From positions 248,001 through 312,000 of the forward strand of contig QOZQ01000009.1 in assembly GCA_003576695.1 (NCBI GenBank): DNA of 64,000 bases, given 5' to 3'. Source of the stretch: Taklimakanibacter lacteus. GTDB lineage: Bacteria; Pseudomonadota; Alphaproteobacteria; Rhizobiales; Aestuariivirgaceae. A program made the translations under genes and the position numbers. Position 1 is the stretch's first letter. Every line of letters begins with the position of its first letter. A model generated the notes under the pieces. The model was not told the origin of the DNA. It ran no database searches and saw only the letters and a program-made list of their open reading frames with translations. This document shows, piece after piece, positions 17,200 through 27,650 of the stretch.

Positions 17200-19242
17200 A
17201 TGTATCAGCTCATCGTCTTCCTCCCCCTTATCGGCGCCATCATCGCGGGCCTTCTCGGCACGCAAGCCTTCCGCATGATGGGGAGCACTGTCGATTCGCA
17301 TGGCCATGACGATGCGCATGCGGGCCACGCTCATGCTCATGACGATCATGGCCATGACGACCACGCCCATCATGCCTATCCCACGCCCTGGGCCGCCTAT
17401 CTGACCTCGGGCCTGCTCGTCATCTCGGCCATCCTCTCCTGGGTGGCCTTCTGGCAGTACATGCATGAAGCAGAGCCCATGAAGGTCGAGGTTCTGCGCT
17501 GGGTGAATTCCGGCGCCCTCAACGCCAACTGGGCCTTCCGGATCGACACGCTGACGGCGGTGATGCTGGTCGTGGTCAACACCGTCTCCTCGCTTGTGCA
17601 TATCTATTCGATCGGCTATATGAGCCACGATCCGCATCAGCCGCGCTTCTTCGCCTATCTGTCGCTGTTCACCTTCGCGATGCTGATGCTGGTGACCTCC
17701 GACAACCTGCTGCAGATGTTCTTCGGCTGGGAGGGCGTCGGTCTTGCCTCCTATCTGCTGATCGGCTTCTGGTATCATAAGCCCTCCGCCAATGCCGCGG
17801 CGATCAAGGCCTTCATCGTGAACCGGGTCGGCGACTTCGGCTTCCTGCTCGGCATCGCCGCCGTGTTCCTCATCTTCGGCTCGATCGAGTTCGATACGAT
17901 CTTTTCGAGTGCCGCCGAGCAGGTCGGCAAGACCATGACATTCCTGTCCTGGCAGTTCGACGTGCTGACCGCCATATGCCTCCTCCTGTTCATGGGGGCC
18001 ATGGGCAAGTCGGCGCAATTCCTCCTGCACACCTGGCTACCCGATGCCATGGAAGGCCCGACCCCGGTCTCCGCCTTGATCCATGCCGCAACCATGGTGA
18101 CGGCGGGCGTCTTCCTGGTCGCCCGCATGTCGCCCCTTTATGAGCTGGCGCCGCATGCGCGCGATGTGGTGATCGTCGTCGGCGCCATCACCGCCTTCTT
18201 CGCCGCGACTGTCGGCCTGGTCCAGAACGACATCAAGCGCGTCATCGCCTATTCGACCTGCTCGCAGCTCGGCTACATGTTCGTCGCCATGGGGGTAGGG
18301 GCCTATGGCGTGGGCATGTTCCATCTGTTCACCCATGCCTTCTTCAAGGCGCTGCTGTTCCTGGGCTCAGGCTCGGTCATCCATGCGATGTCGAACGAGC
18401 AGGACATCCGCAAGATGGGCGGCCTCGCCCCGCATATCCGCGTCACCTGGGCAATGATGCTGATCGGCACCCTGTCGCTGACCGGCTTTCCTTACACGGC
18501 AGGCTACTTCTCCAAGGACGCGATCATCGAGGGCGCCTTCACCTCCCATGCGGCCGCGGCGGGCTTTGCTTTCGTGCTCCTCGTGGTCGCCGCCTTCTGC
18601 ACCTCCTTCTATTCCTGGCGCCTGATGTTCCTGACCTTCCATGGCAAGTCGCGGGCGACGTCCGAGGTGATGAGCCATGTGCATGAATCGCCCCAGGTGA
18701 TGATGGCGCCGCTCTATATCCTGGCGGCGGGCGCGCTCCTCGCCGGCATCGTCTTCGCGCCCTATTTCATCGGCCATGATGAAGTGCATTTCTGGGCCCA
18801 GGGGATATTCCGGGGCCCGGAGAACAAGATCATCGAGGAGATGCATCATGTCCCGGCCTGGGTGAAATGGTCGCCCTTCGTCGCGATGGTGCTGGGCTTC
18901 GCGCTCGCCTACCAGTTCTACATCCGCCGCACCGACATACCGGGCAAGCTCGCCGAGCAGCATTGGCCGCTCTACCAGTTCCTGCTCAACAAGTGGTATT
19001 TCGATGAGCTCTACGACTTCATCTTCGTCAATCCGGCCAAATGGCTGGGCCGTTTCCTGTGGAAGCGCGGCGATGGCTGGCTGATCGACGGTTTCGGGCC
19101 TGACGGCGTCTCGGCCCGGGTTGTCGATGTGACCCAGCGGGTCGTCAAGCTGCAAAGCGGCTATCTGTTCCACTATGCCTTCGCCATGCTGATTGGTGTC
19201 GCCGCCCTCGTGACATGGTTCATGTTTGGGAGCGCGCACTGA
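17200..19242 (+). CDS. nuoL: NADH-quinone oxidoreductase subunit L with histidine-rich loop
   Basis: A 680-residue antiporter-like distal pump of complex I with about 16 helices and the long lateral helix near the C-terminus. The proton-path glutamate lies in [18 protein letters not shown] and the lysine in [21 protein letters not shown]. Unusually, residues 34-58, in the loop between the first two helices, hold 11 histidines and six aspartates ([21 protein letters not shown] region), a composition suited to binding Zn2+, Ni2+ or Cu2+. The stop overlaps nuoM as TGATG. Confidence 0.97.
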   Translation: MYQLIVFLPLIGAIIAGLLGTQAFRMMGSTVDSHGHDDAHAGHAHAHDDHGHDDHAHHAYPTPWAAYLTSGLLVISAILSWVAFWQYMHEAEPMKVEVLRWVNSGALNANWAFRIDTLTAVMLVVVNTVSSLVHIYSIGYMSHDPHQPRFFAYLSLFTFAMLMLVTSDNLLQMFFGWEGVGLASYLLIGFWYHKPSANAAAIKAFIVNRVGDFGFLLGIAAVFLIFGSIEFDTIFSSAAEQVGKTMTFLSWQFDVLTAICLLLFMGAMGKSAQFLLHTWLPDAMEGPTPVSALIHAATMVTAGVFLVARMSPLYELAPHARDVVIVVGAITAFFAATVGLVQNDIKRVIAYSTCSQLGYMFVAMGVGAYGVGMFHLFTHAFFKALLFLGSGSVIHAMSNEQDIRKMGGLAPHIRVTWAMMLIGTLSLTGFPYTAGYFSKDAIIEGAFTSHAAAAGFAFVLLVVAAFCTSFYSWRLMFLTFHGKSRATSEVMSHVHESPQVMMAPLYILAAGALLAGIVFAPYFIGHDEVHFWAQGIFRGPENKIIEEMHHVPAWVKWSPFVAMVLGFALAYQFYIRRTDIPGKLAEQHWPLYQFLLNKWYFDELYDFIFVNPAKWLGRFLWKRGDGWLIDGFGPDGVSARVVDVTQRVVKLQSGYLFHYAFAMLIGVAALVTWFMFGSAH

Positions 19243-20753
19243 TGTCCGGCTGGCCTATTCTATCGGTCGTCACCTTCCTGCCGCTGATCGGCGCCGCCTT
19301 CGTGCTGGCGATCCGCGGCAATGACGAGGTCGCCTTGCGCAACATGCGCTGGGCGGCGCTGTGGACGACGGTCGTCACCTTCGTCCTGTCGCTGCTGATC
19401 TGGCACTATTTCGACGTCCGCAATCCTGATTTCCAGTTCGTCGAGAAGGTCGGCTGGCTCGGTGATACCGCCTCCTACCATATGGGTGTTGACGGCATAT
19501 CGATGCTGTTCGTCATCCTCACCACTTTGCTGATGCCGATCTGCATCCTGGCGAGCTGGCAGGTTTCGACGCGCCTGCGTGAATATCTGATCGCCTTCCT
19601 GGTGCTGGAAACCCTGATGATCGGCGTGTTCTGCGCGCTCGATCTGGTGCTGTTCTATCTGTTCTTCGAAGGCGGCCTCATCCCGATGTTCCTGATCATC
19701 GGCGTGTGGGGCGGGCCGCGGCGCGTCTATGCGAGCTTCAAGTTCTTCCTCTACACGCTGCTCGGCTCGGTGCTGATGCTGCTCGCCATCATCGCCATGT
19801 ACTGGTTCTCGGGCACCACCGACATCGCCGTCCTCTACAAGAACGCGAATTTCCCGGCCGGGATGCAGACCTGGCTGTGGCTTGCCTTCTTCGCCTCCTT
19901 CGCGGTGAAGATGCCGATGTGGCCGGTCCATACCTGGCTTCCCGACGCCCATGTCGAGGCGCCGACGGCCGGTTCCGTCATCCTGGCGGCGATCCTCCTG
20001 AAGATGGGCGGCTATGGCTTCCTGCGCTTCTCGCTGCCGATGTTCCCGATAGCCTCCGACCAGTTCGCACCGCTGGTCTTCGCGCTGTCGATCGTCGCCA
20101 TCATCTATACCTCGCTCGTCGCCATGATGCAGGAGGACATGAAGAAGCTGATCGCCTATTCGTCGGTCGCCCATATGGGCTTCGTGACCATGGGCATCTT
20201 CACCATGACGCGCCAGGGCATCGATGGCGCCTTGTTCCAGATGATCTCGCACGGGCTCGTTTCGGGCGCCTTGTTCCTGTGCGTCGGCGTCGTCTATGAC
20301 CGCATGCATACGCGCGAGATCGCTGCCTATGGCGGTCTCGTCAACCGCATGCCGCTCTATGCCTTGACCTTCATGCTCTTCACCATGGCCAATGTCGGCT
20401 TGCCCGGCACGTCGGGCTTCATCGGCGAATTCCTCACCATCCTGGGCGCCTTCCAGAACAACAGCTGGGTGGCCTTCTTCGCCGCGACCGGCGTCATCCT
20501 GTCGGCGGGCTATGCGCTGTGGCTCTATCGCCGGGTCGTGTTCGGCAATCTGGAGAAGGCGAGTCTGAGGCATATCACGGACATGACGCCGCGCGAGGCC
20601 GCGGCTCTGGTGCCGCTGATCCTGCTCACCATCTTCTTCGGCGTCTATCCATCGCCCATCCTCGATGTCTTCGGATCGTCGGTCGAGAGCCTGATGGCGG
20701 GCGTCCAGAAATCGCTTGCCGCGGCGGGCGCAATCACGGCGGCAGGGCTCTAA
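19242..20753 (+). CDS. nuoM: NADH-quinone oxidoreductase subunit M
   Basis: A 503-residue antiporter-like subunit with 14 helices. The key glutamate is in [18 protein letters not shown] and the central lysine in [20 protein letters not shown]. Start at 19242 overlaps the nuoL stop (TGATG); the upstream TTG/ATG frame beginning at 19215 lies inside nuoL. nuoN begins 1 base after its stop. Confidence 0.97.
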   Translation: MSGWPILSVVTFLPLIGAAFVLAIRGNDEVALRNMRWAALWTTVVTFVLSLLIWHYFDVRNPDFQFVEKVGWLGDTASYHMGVDGISMLFVILTTLLMPICILASWQVSTRLREYLIAFLVLETLMIGVFCALDLVLFYLFFEGGLIPMFLIIGVWGGPRRVYASFKFFLYTLLGSVLMLLAIIAMYWFSGTTDIAVLYKNANFPAGMQTWLWLAFFASFAVKMPMWPVHTWLPDAHVEAPTAGSVILAAILLKMGGYGFLRFSLPMFPIASDQFAPLVFALSIVAIIYTSLVAMMQEDMKKLIAYSSVAHMGFVTMGIFTMTRQGIDGALFQMISHGLVSGALFLCVGVVYDRMHTREIAAYGGLVNRMPLYALTFMLFTMANVGLPGTSGFIGEFLTILGAFQNNSWVAFFAATGVILSAGYALWLYRRVVFGNLEKASLRHITDMTPREAAALVPLILLTIFFGVYPSPILDVFGSSVESLMAGVQKSLAAAGAITAAGL

Positions 20754-20754
20754 G

Positions 20755-22194
20755 ATGATGTCACTTCTCGATCATATCCAGGGTACCGCGGCGCTGCCGG
20801 AGATTTTCCTGGTCGTGGCGGCAATGGCGCTGCTCATGTTCGGCGTCTTCCGCGAGAAATCGGCCGATATCGTCAATATCGCCGCCATCGTCGTGCTGGG
20901 CATCGCCGTGGCGATGGTGATCTGGGGCGGCGAAGGACGGCAGGAGGCCTTTGGCGGCTCGCTCGTCATCGACACCTTCGCCCGCTTCATGAAGGTGCTG
21001 ACGCTGTTCGGCTCGGCTGTCGCCATCGTGCTCTCGGTCAATTTCATGAAGACCGAGAAGATCGAGCGCTTCGAATATCCCATACTCGTGCTCCTCGCCA
21101 CCGCCGGCATGATGATCATGATCTCGGCCAATGACCTCGTGGCGCTCTATATGGGCCTCGAATTGCAGTCGCTGGCGCTCTACGTGGTCGCCGCCATCGA
21201 TCGCGACAAGGCGAAGTCCTCTGAAGCCGGTCTCAAATATTTCGTCCTGGGCGCGCTCTCTTCGGGCATGCTGCTCTATGGCGCATCCCTCATCTATGGC
21301 TTCACCGGCCACGTGGCATTTCCCGAGATCGCCAGGGCGCTGGCTGCAGGCGAGCCGGGCCTCGGCCTCATTTTCGGTCTTGTCTTCCTCATTGCCGGCC
21401 TTGCCTTCAAGGTCTCGGCCGTGCCCTTCCATATGTGGACGCCCGATGTCTATGAGGGGGCACCCACGCCGGTTGCCGCCTTCTTCGCCGCCGCCCCCAA
21501 GATCGCCGCCATGGCGCTTTTCGTGCGCGCCATGCTGGCGCCGTTCTCAGGCGTGCTGCCCGACTGGCAGCAGATCCTGGTCTTCATCTCGATCGCCTCC
21601 ATGGTGCTCGGCGCCTTCGCCGCCATCGGCCAGACCAACATCAAGCGGCTCGTCGCCTATTCCTCGATCGGCCATATGGGCTATGCGCTGATCGGCCTCG
21701 CCGCCGGCAGCCCCGAAGGCGTGCGCAGCGTCGTCATCTACATGACGATCTATCTGATCATGACGCTCGGCACCTTCGCCTGCATCCTGGCGATGCGCCG
21801 CAAGGACGGGCAGGTCGAGACGATCAGCGATCTCGCCGGGCTCGCCCGCACCAACGGGCTGCACGCCTTCTTCCTGGCGGTGTTCATGTTCTCGCTCGCC
21901 GGCATCCCGCCGCTGGCAGGCTTCTTCGCCAAGTACTTCATCTTCATGGCGGCGATCAAAGCCAACCTGGTGACGCTTGCCGTCATCGGCGTGCTGGCCA
22001 GCGTCGTGGGCGCGGTCTATTACATCCGCATCGTCAAGCTCATGTATTTCGATGAGCCGGCCGAGCGCTTCGAGCCCATGGTCACCGAGGTCAAGGCGGT
22101 GGTGGTGCTGGCCGGGCTCTTCGTCCTGCTCTTTGCACTCTTCCCGCAGCCGCTGAACAGCCTGGCCGAAGCTGCGGCAGCATCCTTGTTCTGA
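20755..22194 (+). CDS. nuoN: NADH-quinone oxidoreductase subunit N
   Basis: A 479-residue antiporter-like subunit nearest the quinone module. The conserved glutamate is in [15 protein letters not shown] and the lysine in [21 protein letters not shown]. Two adjacent ATG codons (20755, 20758) could serve as start; the first is chosen. It is the last complex I gene, and its stop overlaps birA as TGATG, so the operon continues. Confidence 0.97.
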   Translation: MMSLLDHIQGTAALPEIFLVVAAMALLMFGVFREKSADIVNIAAIVVLGIAVAMVIWGGEGRQEAFGGSLVIDTFARFMKVLTLFGSAVAIVLSVNFMKTEKIERFEYPILVLLATAGMMIMISANDLVALYMGLELQSLALYVVAAIDRDKAKSSEAGLKYFVLGALSSGMLLYGASLIYGFTGHVAFPEIARALAAGEPGLGLIFGLVFLIAGLAFKVSAVPFHMWTPDVYEGAPTPVAAFFAAAPKIAAMALFVRAMLAPFSGVLPDWQQILVFISIASMVLGAFAAIGQTNIKRLVAYSSIGHMGYALIGLAAGSPEGVRSVVIYMTIYLIMTLGTFACILAMRRKDGQVETISDLAGLARTNGLHAFFLAVFMFSLAGIPPLAGFFAKYFIFMAAIKANLVTLAVIGVLASVVGAVYYIRIVKLMYFDEPAERFEPMVTEVKAVVVLAGLFVLLFALFPQPLNSLAEAAAASLF

Positions 22195-22940
22195 TGGGAT
22201 TGGCGGGCAGACTCCTCCATTTCGAGGCCATCGACTCGACCAATGCCGAAGCCCATCGCCTGGCGAAGGAGGGTGAGCGCGGTCCCTTGTGGATCATCGC
22301 CGATCTGCAGTCGCAGGGCCGCGGCCGGCTCGGCCGCCACTGGGTGTCGGAACCCGGCAATCTCTACGCGACTTTCATCTTCACGCTCACCGGCACGGCG
22401 CTGACCGCCAGCCAGATCGGCTTCGTGGCGGCGCTCGCGATCCGCGACACGGCTCTTGCGGTTCTGCCGCGGGGCGCGCCATCCATTGGCATCAAATGGC
22501 CGAATGACGTGCAATTGGCCGGCGCCAAATTCTCTGGCATCCTGCCCGAGACCGTGGCCCAATCGGCGGACGGGCGCATCACGGTGGCGCTCGGCATGGG
22601 CCTCAATATCGTCCATGCCCCGGAAGGGACGCCCTATCCGGTGACCGCGCTGGTGCGGCATGGCGCCAGGGTCACGCCCCGCGAAGGCCTGGACCAGCTC
22701 GACCGCTTTCTCACGCACTGGCTGTCGGTCTGGCGGGAGGGCAAGGGCTTCGCTGAGATCCGCAAGGCCTGGCTTGCCCATGCGGCGGGCCTTGGCCAGG
22801 AATTCCAGGCCACCATCAACCAGACGGATGTGCGTGGCACTTTTGCCGATCTGGGCGATGATGGTGCGATGATTCTCGCTTTGCCCGATGGCAGCCTGAG
22901 GCCGATCCATTCCGGCGAGGTTCAGGTGCGCCGGTCATGA
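22194..22940 (+). CDS. birA: Biotin--[acetyl-CoA-carboxylase] ligase
   Basis: A 248-residue biotin protein ligase that makes biotinoyl-AMP and transfers biotin to a lysine of acetyl-CoA carboxylase and other carboxylases. The biotin/ATP loop GRGRLGRHW is at residues 42-50, and the catalytic lysine lies in GIKWPNDVQ. There is no N-terminal winged helix, so unlike E. coli BirA it cannot act as a repressor. It overlaps nuoN by one base and RNase J by four (ATGA); nuoN-birA-rnj is a familiar alphaproteobacterial arrangement. Confidence 0.95.
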   Translation: MGLAGRLLHFEAIDSTNAEAHRLAKEGERGPLWIIADLQSQGRGRLGRHWVSEPGNLYATFIFTLTGTALTASQIGFVAALAIRDTALAVLPRGAPSIGIKWPNDVQLAGAKFSGILPETVAQSADGRITVALGMGLNIVHAPEGTPYPVTALVRHGARVTPREGLDQLDRFLTHWLSVWREGKGFAEIRKAWLAHAAGLGQEFQATINQTDVRGTFADLGDDGAMILALPDGSLRPIHSGEVQVRRS

Positions 22941-24604
22941 ACGCCAAGAAGAAATTCGACCATAGCAACGACTTCGTCCTTTTGCCCTTGGGCGGGGTCG
23001 GCGAGATCGGCATGAACTGCTATTGCTACGGCATCGGTCCGGCCGATGACCGCGAATGGCTGATGGTTGATCTCGGCGTCAAATTCGGCGACGAGACCGA
23101 GCCCGGCATCGACATCGTGCTGCCCGATCTCGGCCATATCATCGGCGAGCGCCGCCGGCTGTCCGGCCTGGTGCTCACCCATGCCCATGAGGACCATCTG
23201 GGCGCCGTCGCCTGGCTGTGGCCGCAGCTCAACTGCCCGGTCTATTGCACGCCCTTCGCCGCCCAGATCCTGGCCGGCAAGCTGAAAGAACGCGGTCTCG
23301 ATGAAGATGTGACGGTGCGCATCAAGCCGGTGGGCTCGCGCTTCAAGGTGGGTTCGTTCGACCTCGAATATGTGAGCGTCACCCATTCCATACCCGAGCC
23401 CGCCGCGCTCCTCATCGAGACGAAGCAGGGCAGGGTGCTGCATTCGGGCGACTGGAAGATCGACCGTACGCCGGTGATGGGCGGCCCCTTCGATGAAGCG
23501 CGCTTCCGGGCGATCGGGGAGGAGGGCGTCGACGCGCTCATCTGCGACTCGACCAATGTGTTCCGTGAGGGCTTCTCCGTCTCGGAGGCCGAGGTGTCGG
23601 CGACGCTGGAGAGCATCGTCGGCGAAGCCACGGGCCGCATCGCCATCACCACTTTCGCCTCCCATGTCGAGCGCATCTCGGCAGCCGTCGCCGCCGCCCG
23701 CCGGGCCGGCCGCGAGGTCGTCATTGCCGGGCGCGCCATGCGCCAGACGATCGAGGCGGCGCGGGCCTGTGGTTATCTGCGCGACGCCGGCAGCTTTCTC
23801 GAGGAGGAAGCCTTCGGCTATCTGCCGCGCGACAAGGTCATGCTGCTCTGCACCGGCAGCCAGGGAGAACCGCGCGCCGCCATTGCCCGCATCGCCGATG
23901 ACAACCATCCAGCGATCGCCCTCGATGACGGCGATCTGGTGATCTTTTCCTCCAAGACCATCCCCGGCAATGAGAAGGCGGTGAGCGCCGTCCATAACAA
24001 CCTCGCCCGCCTCGGCGTCGATGTGGTCACCTCCGACGATGCGCTCGTCCACACATCGGGTCATCCGCGCCAGGACGAGCTGAAGCTTCTCTATCAATGG
24101 CTGAAGCCCCGCGCTGTCGTTCCCATGCATGGCGAGCCGCGCCATCTGCTGCGCCACATGGAGCTTGCCGAGGAGGCCGGCATCGAAGAAACCGTGATGG
24201 CGGAGAATGGTGATCTCATCCGCCTTTGCCCGGGTCCGGTTCACATCGTCGATGAGGCGCCGGCCGGCCGGCTCCATGTCGATGGCAAGCTGATCGTGCC
24301 GGCGGTCGAGGGGCCGGCGCGGCATCGCCGCAAGCTGTCTTTCGTCGGCATCGTGGTGGCGAGCCTGGTGATCGACCGCAAGCTGGGCCTCTTCACCGAG
24401 ATCGGTCTCGTCACGGATGGCCTGCCGGCCGGACTCGGCGAAAAGCTCAAGGATGTGGCGGAGGAGGCCTTCGACTCCATGCCGCGGCCGCGCCGCCAGA
24501 ATGACGAGACGGTGATCGAGACCATCCGCATCGCGGTCCGCCGCGCCTGCGATGCCGAATGGGGCAAGAAGCCCGTCTGCCGGGTGCTCCTGCACCGTTT
24601 GTGA
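22937..24604 (+). CDS. rnj: Ribonuclease J
   Basis: A 555-residue metallo-beta-lactamase/beta-CASP nuclease that matures rRNA and degrades mRNA with 5'-exo and endonuclease activity. The zinc motif HAHEDH is at residues 82-87, HSGDWK follows, and the beta-CASP part has TTFASHVERI, LCTGSQGEPRAA and VHTSGHPRQDEL. Alphaproteobacteria use a single RNase J. It is coupled to birA and ends one base before the stop of the convergent toxin gene, with no terminator between. Confidence 0.95.
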   Translation: MNAKKKFDHSNDFVLLPLGGVGEIGMNCYCYGIGPADDREWLMVDLGVKFGDETEPGIDIVLPDLGHIIGERRRLSGLVLTHAHEDHLGAVAWLWPQLNCPVYCTPFAAQILAGKLKERGLDEDVTVRIKPVGSRFKVGSFDLEYVSVTHSIPEPAALLIETKQGRVLHSGDWKIDRTPVMGGPFDEARFRAIGEEGVDALICDSTNVFREGFSVSEAEVSATLESIVGEATGRIAITTFASHVERISAAVAAARRAGREVVIAGRAMRQTIEAARACGYLRDAGSFLEEEAFGYLPRDKVMLLCTGSQGEPRAAIARIADDNHPAIALDDGDLVIFSSKTIPGNEKAVSAVHNNLARLGVDVVTSDDALVHTSGHPRQDELKLLYQWLKPRAVVPMHGEPRHLLRHMELAEEAGIEETVMAENGDLIRLCPGPVHIVDEAPAGRLHVDGKLIVPAVEGPARHRRKLSFVGIVVASLVIDRKLGLFTEIGLVTDGLPAGLGEKLKDVAEEAFDSMPRPRRQNDETVIETIRIAVRRACDAEWGKKPVCRVLLHRL

Positions 24605-24605
24605 G

Positions 24606-24923
24606 TTAACGGCTCCTATCCGGCCATTCGTTAGCAGGCCAGTCGCGAGATGTATGAATTACACGCAGGATCGGAATGACTTCACTACCGCCATGCATTG
24701 TTATCGCATAGGCAACGACATAGGGCAGGCGGGTGACCAGTTTTTCATAGGTACCCGTCATGCGCCCCGGTCGGCCGACAGCCATTTTGCCAAGCGCCGT
24801 ACCAGTGTCGCGGATACGATCAGCTACACGGAGGGCCGCTGCCGGATTATCGGCTGCGATATAGGCAATTTGCTCCTTGAGATCATCCAGGGCCGCGCGC
24901 GACCACTGAACAGGCCGCTTCAC
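24606..24923 (-). CDS. ParE/RelE-family toxin of a type II toxin-antitoxin system
   Basis: A 105-residue RelE/ParE-fold protein: WSRAALDDLKEQIAYIAADNPAAA opens the helical hairpin, RPGRMTGTYEKLV and LPYVVAYAI form the central sheet and VIPILRVIHTSRDWP ends the domain, all typical of ParE. ParE toxins usually poison DNA gyrase; a ribosome-dependent RNase role is less likely. Its start overlaps the antitoxin stop by 4 bases, so antitoxin is made first. It converges on rnj with a one-base gap. Confidence 0.9.
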   Translation of the reverse strand: MKRPVQWSRAALDDLKEQIAYIAADNPAAALRVADRIRDTGTALGKMAVGRPGRMTGTYEKLVTRLPYVVAYAITMHGGSEVIPILRVIHTSRDWPANEWPDRSR

Positions 24924-25180
24924 TTCTTGCCGACCTTTGCGGCTTTGATGACGTCATATACTTCTGTCATCGCTTCATCATGTGGAACAACCCGCCCAGC
25001 CTCAACATCGGCCAGTCCGCGCTTGATGCCTTCGATGATTTCAAGTTCCCGGTCGACATAGGCGGAAACGGCTTCCGCTGCGAGATAGGATTTGCTCCGC
25101 CGGGTATTGCTCGCCAGTCGGTCGAGCTTTCGTTTGACTTCAGGACTGACCCGAATGGTCATGGTAGTGCTTGCTGTCAT
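24920..25180 (-). CDS. Ribbon-helix-helix antitoxin (CopG/ParD type)
   Basis: An 86-residue protein with an N-terminal ribbon-helix-helix: the strand MTIRVSPEVKRKLDRLA followed by two helices (RRSKSYLAAEAVSAYVDREL) gives a dimeric DNA-binding domain. The acidic C-terminal part (IKRGLADVEAGRVVPHDEA) is the usual toxin-wrapping segment. First gene of the operon; a palindrome upstream (25192-25219) is the likely autoregulatory operator. Confidence 0.9.
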   Translation of the reverse strand: MTASTTMTIRVSPEVKRKLDRLASNTRRSKSYLAAEAVSAYVDRELEIIEGIKRGLADVEAGRVVPHDEAMTEVYDVIKAAKVGKK

Positions 25181-25191
25181 ATTGAAAGCCT

Positions 25192-25219
25192 TGTGCTAGT
25201 ATGTACACATCCTAGCACA
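25192..25219. promoter_or_regulatory. Palindromic operator of the toxin-antitoxin operon
   Basis: TGTGCTAG (25192-25199) is inverted perfectly as CTAGCACA (25212-25219) around a 12-base spacer that is itself partly palindromic (ATGTACACAT). It begins 12 bases upstream of the antitoxin ATG and covers the region where its promoter must lie, as expected of a site bound by a ribbon-helix-helix antitoxin. Confidence 0.65.
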
Positions 25220-25270
25220 TATTCATTTCTGCCCGCAATTCCACGCTGATTCTCGCATTCCCCCCTCTGC

Positions 25271-25276
25271 TATACT
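25271..25276 (+). promoter_or_regulatory. -10 element just upstream of parC
   Basis: TATACT matches the sigma-70 -10 consensus in five of six positions and ends 9 bases before the parC ATG. No clear -35 is seen. A start site about seven bases downstream would give a transcript with almost no leader, in line with the absence of a Shine-Dalgarno before the ATG. Confidence 0.4.
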
Positions 25277-25285
25277 GAGCGAATC

Positions 25286-27529
25286 ATGAGCAAGCACGCA
25301 CCGCCCCCGCAAGGGCCGAAAGACATCGAATCCATCAATCTGCGCGATGCGCTGGAAGAGCGCTATCTGGCCTATGCGCTCTCGACCATCATGCACCGGG
25401 CGCTGCCGGATGTGCGCGATGGCCTCAAGCCGGTGCACCGGCGCCTGCTCTATGCCATGCGGCTCCTCAAGCTCGACCCGGCCTCGGGCTTCAAGAAATG
25501 CGCCCGCGTGGTGGGCGACGTCATCGGCAAATACCATCCGCATGGCGACCAGGCCGTCTATGACGCGCTGGTGCGCCTCGCCCAGGATTTCGCGGTGCGC
25601 TATCCGCTGATCGAAGGTCAGGGCAATTTCGGCAATATCGACGGCGACAATGCCGCCGCCTATCGTTACACCGAGGCACGCCTCACCGATGTCGCCATGG
25701 CGCTGCTCGAGGGCATCGATGAAGACACGGTCGATTTCCGCGACACCTATAATGGCGAGGACCGCGAGCCGGTTGTGCTGCCGGGCGCCTTTCCCAATCT
25801 CCTCGCCAATGGCTCGTCCGGCATCGCCGTCGGCATGGCGACCTCGATCCCGCCGCACAATGCGGCCGAGCTCTGCGACGCCGCCTTGCATCTGATCAAG
25901 TTCCCCAATGCCACGGTCGACAAGCTGGTGAAGCTGGTGCCGGGCCCGGATTTCCCGACCGGCGGCATCATTGTCGATGACGCGGCCACCATCCTCGATG
26001 CCTACAAGACCGGACGCGGCGCCTTCCGGGTGCGTGCCCGCTGGAGCCAGGAAGATCTGGGCCGCGGCACCTGGCAGATCGTCGTCACCGAGATTCCCTA
26101 TCAGGTGCAGAAAGGCCGGCTGATCGAGCGGATCGCCGAGCTCATCACCGCGAAGAAGCTGCCGCTGCTTGCCGACCTGCGCGATGAATCGGCCGAAGAC
26201 ATCCGCATCGTCTTCGAGCCGAAGAGTCGCACCGTCGACCCGCAGCTCCTGATGGAGCAGCTGTTCCGCAATACCGAGCTCGAGGCGCGCATTCCGCTCA
26301 ACATGAACGTGCTTTCGGAAGGCCGCGTGCCCAAGGTCATGTCGCTGCGCGACGTGCTGCGCGAATGGCTGGACCACCGCAAGGTCGTGCTCGTCCGCCG
26401 CTCGAATTTCCGCCTGGCCGAGATCGCCCGCAGGCTCGATATCCTCGGCGGCTATCTCATCGCCTATCTCAATCTCGATGAGGTGATCCGCATCATCCGC
26501 ACCGAGGATGAGCCGAAGCCCGTCTTGATGAAGCGCTTCAAGCTCACCGATACCCAGGCCGAAGCCATTCTCAATATGCGCCTCAGGGCTTTGCGCAAGC
26601 TCGAGGAAATGGAGATCCGCCGCGAGCATGACGCGCTGAAGAAGGAGGAGGCGGGCCTCAAGAAACTCGTCAAGTCCGACGATGCCCAATGGGAGAAGAT
26701 CGCGGGCGAGATCAAGGAGACCAAGGAGAAGTTCGGCAAGAAGACCGACATCGGCAGGAGGCGCACCGAATTCGCGCAGGCGCCGGAGATCGATCTCGAC
26801 CTCGAGCAGGCGATGATCGAGAAGGAGCCGGTCACCGTCGTCTGCTCCGAGAAGGGCTGGATCCGCGCCATGAAGGGTCATCTCGAGGATATGTCGAGCC
26901 TCGTCTACAAGGATGGCGACAGCGGCAAGTTCGTTGTGAAGGCGGAGACCACCGACAGCATCATGCTGTTCGCCTCATCGGGCAAGTTCTTCACTCTGGA
27001 CGCGGCAAAATTGCCCGGTGGGCGCGGTCACGGCGAGCCGGTCCGCCTGATGGCCGATCTCGAGGCCACCGACCAGATCGTCGCCTTGTTCGTCCACCGC
27101 GCCGGGCGCAAGCTCCTGGTGGCGGCGAGCGATGGCGCGGGCTTTATCGTGAATGAGGACGAATGCCTGGCCAATACCCGTAAGGGCAAGCAGGTTTTGA
27201 ATGTAAAACTACCGGTTGAAGCGCAGGTCTGTGCTGTTCTGGGGGATGCGGATGATCACATCGCCGCGATCGGCGAGAACCGCAAGCTTTTGCTCTTCAA
27301 ACGCTCGGAAGTACCTGAAATGACACGCGGAAAAGGCGTCAGGCTGCAGAAGTTCAAGGACGGTGGTCTGTCCGATGCGGTCGGATTCAACCTCAAGGAA
27401 GGGCTGAAATGGACCGACGCTTCCGGACGTACATTCAACGTGACCGATCTCAAGGAGTGGGTCGGGGAGCGGGCGCAGGCCGGAAGGCTGCCGCCTAAGG
27501 GCTTTCCGAAGTCCAACAAGTTTGGTTAA
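25286..27529 (+). CDS. parC: DNA topoisomerase IV subunit A
   Basis: A 747-residue type IIA topoisomerase subunit that cuts DNA to decatenate chromosomes together with ParE (topo IV subunit B). The DNA-gate winged helix contains [15 protein letters not shown], the catalytic tyrosine is Tyr128 in AYRYTEARL, and the C-terminal domain after residue 500 is the short beta-pinwheel of ParC, not GyrA with its GyrA-box. At the main quinolone-contact position, usually Ser, this protein has Gln89; Asp93 occupies the acidic position. The start is set by the -10 element just upstream and the family N-terminus. Confidence 0.94.
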   Translation: MSKHAPPPQGPKDIESINLRDALEERYLAYALSTIMHRALPDVRDGLKPVHRRLLYAMRLLKLDPASGFKKCARVVGDVIGKYHPHGDQAVYDALVRLAQDFAVRYPLIEGQGNFGNIDGDNAAAYRYTEARLTDVAMALLEGIDEDTVDFRDTYNGEDREPVVLPGAFPNLLANGSSGIAVGMATSIPPHNAAELCDAALHLIKFPNATVDKLVKLVPGPDFPTGGIIVDDAATILDAYKTGRGAFRVRARWSQEDLGRGTWQIVVTEIPYQVQKGRLIERIAELITAKKLPLLADLRDESAEDIRIVFEPKSRTVDPQLLMEQLFRNTELEARIPLNMNVLSEGRVPKVMSLRDVLREWLDHRKVVLVRRSNFRLAEIARRLDILGGYLIAYLNLDEVIRIIRTEDEPKPVLMKRFKLTDTQAEAILNMRLRALRKLEEMEIRREHDALKKEEAGLKKLVKSDDAQWEKIAGEIKETKEKFGKKTDIGRRRTEFAQAPEIDLDLEQAMIEKEPVTVVCSEKGWIRAMKGHLEDMSSLVYKDGDSGKFVVKAETTDSIMLFASSGKFFTLDAAKLPGGRGHGEPVRLMADLEATDQIVALFVHRAGRKLLVAASDGAGFIVNEDECLANTRKGKQVLNVKLPVEAQVCAVLGDADDHIAAIGENRKLLLFKRSEVPEMTRGKGVRLQKFKDGGLSDAVGFNLKEGLKWTDASGRTFNVTDLKEWVGERAQAGRLPPKGFPKSNKFG

Positions 27530-27650
27530 GATATCCTAAACATCTTCGCATTAATGGAATATTCAATCCGTTCCTTGAAAAACTTGGCTGTTTACTACAG
27601 CTATAAGGCATAGTGGAAAAGGCGCGGAAAGGATTTGGAGTACCCTCATT

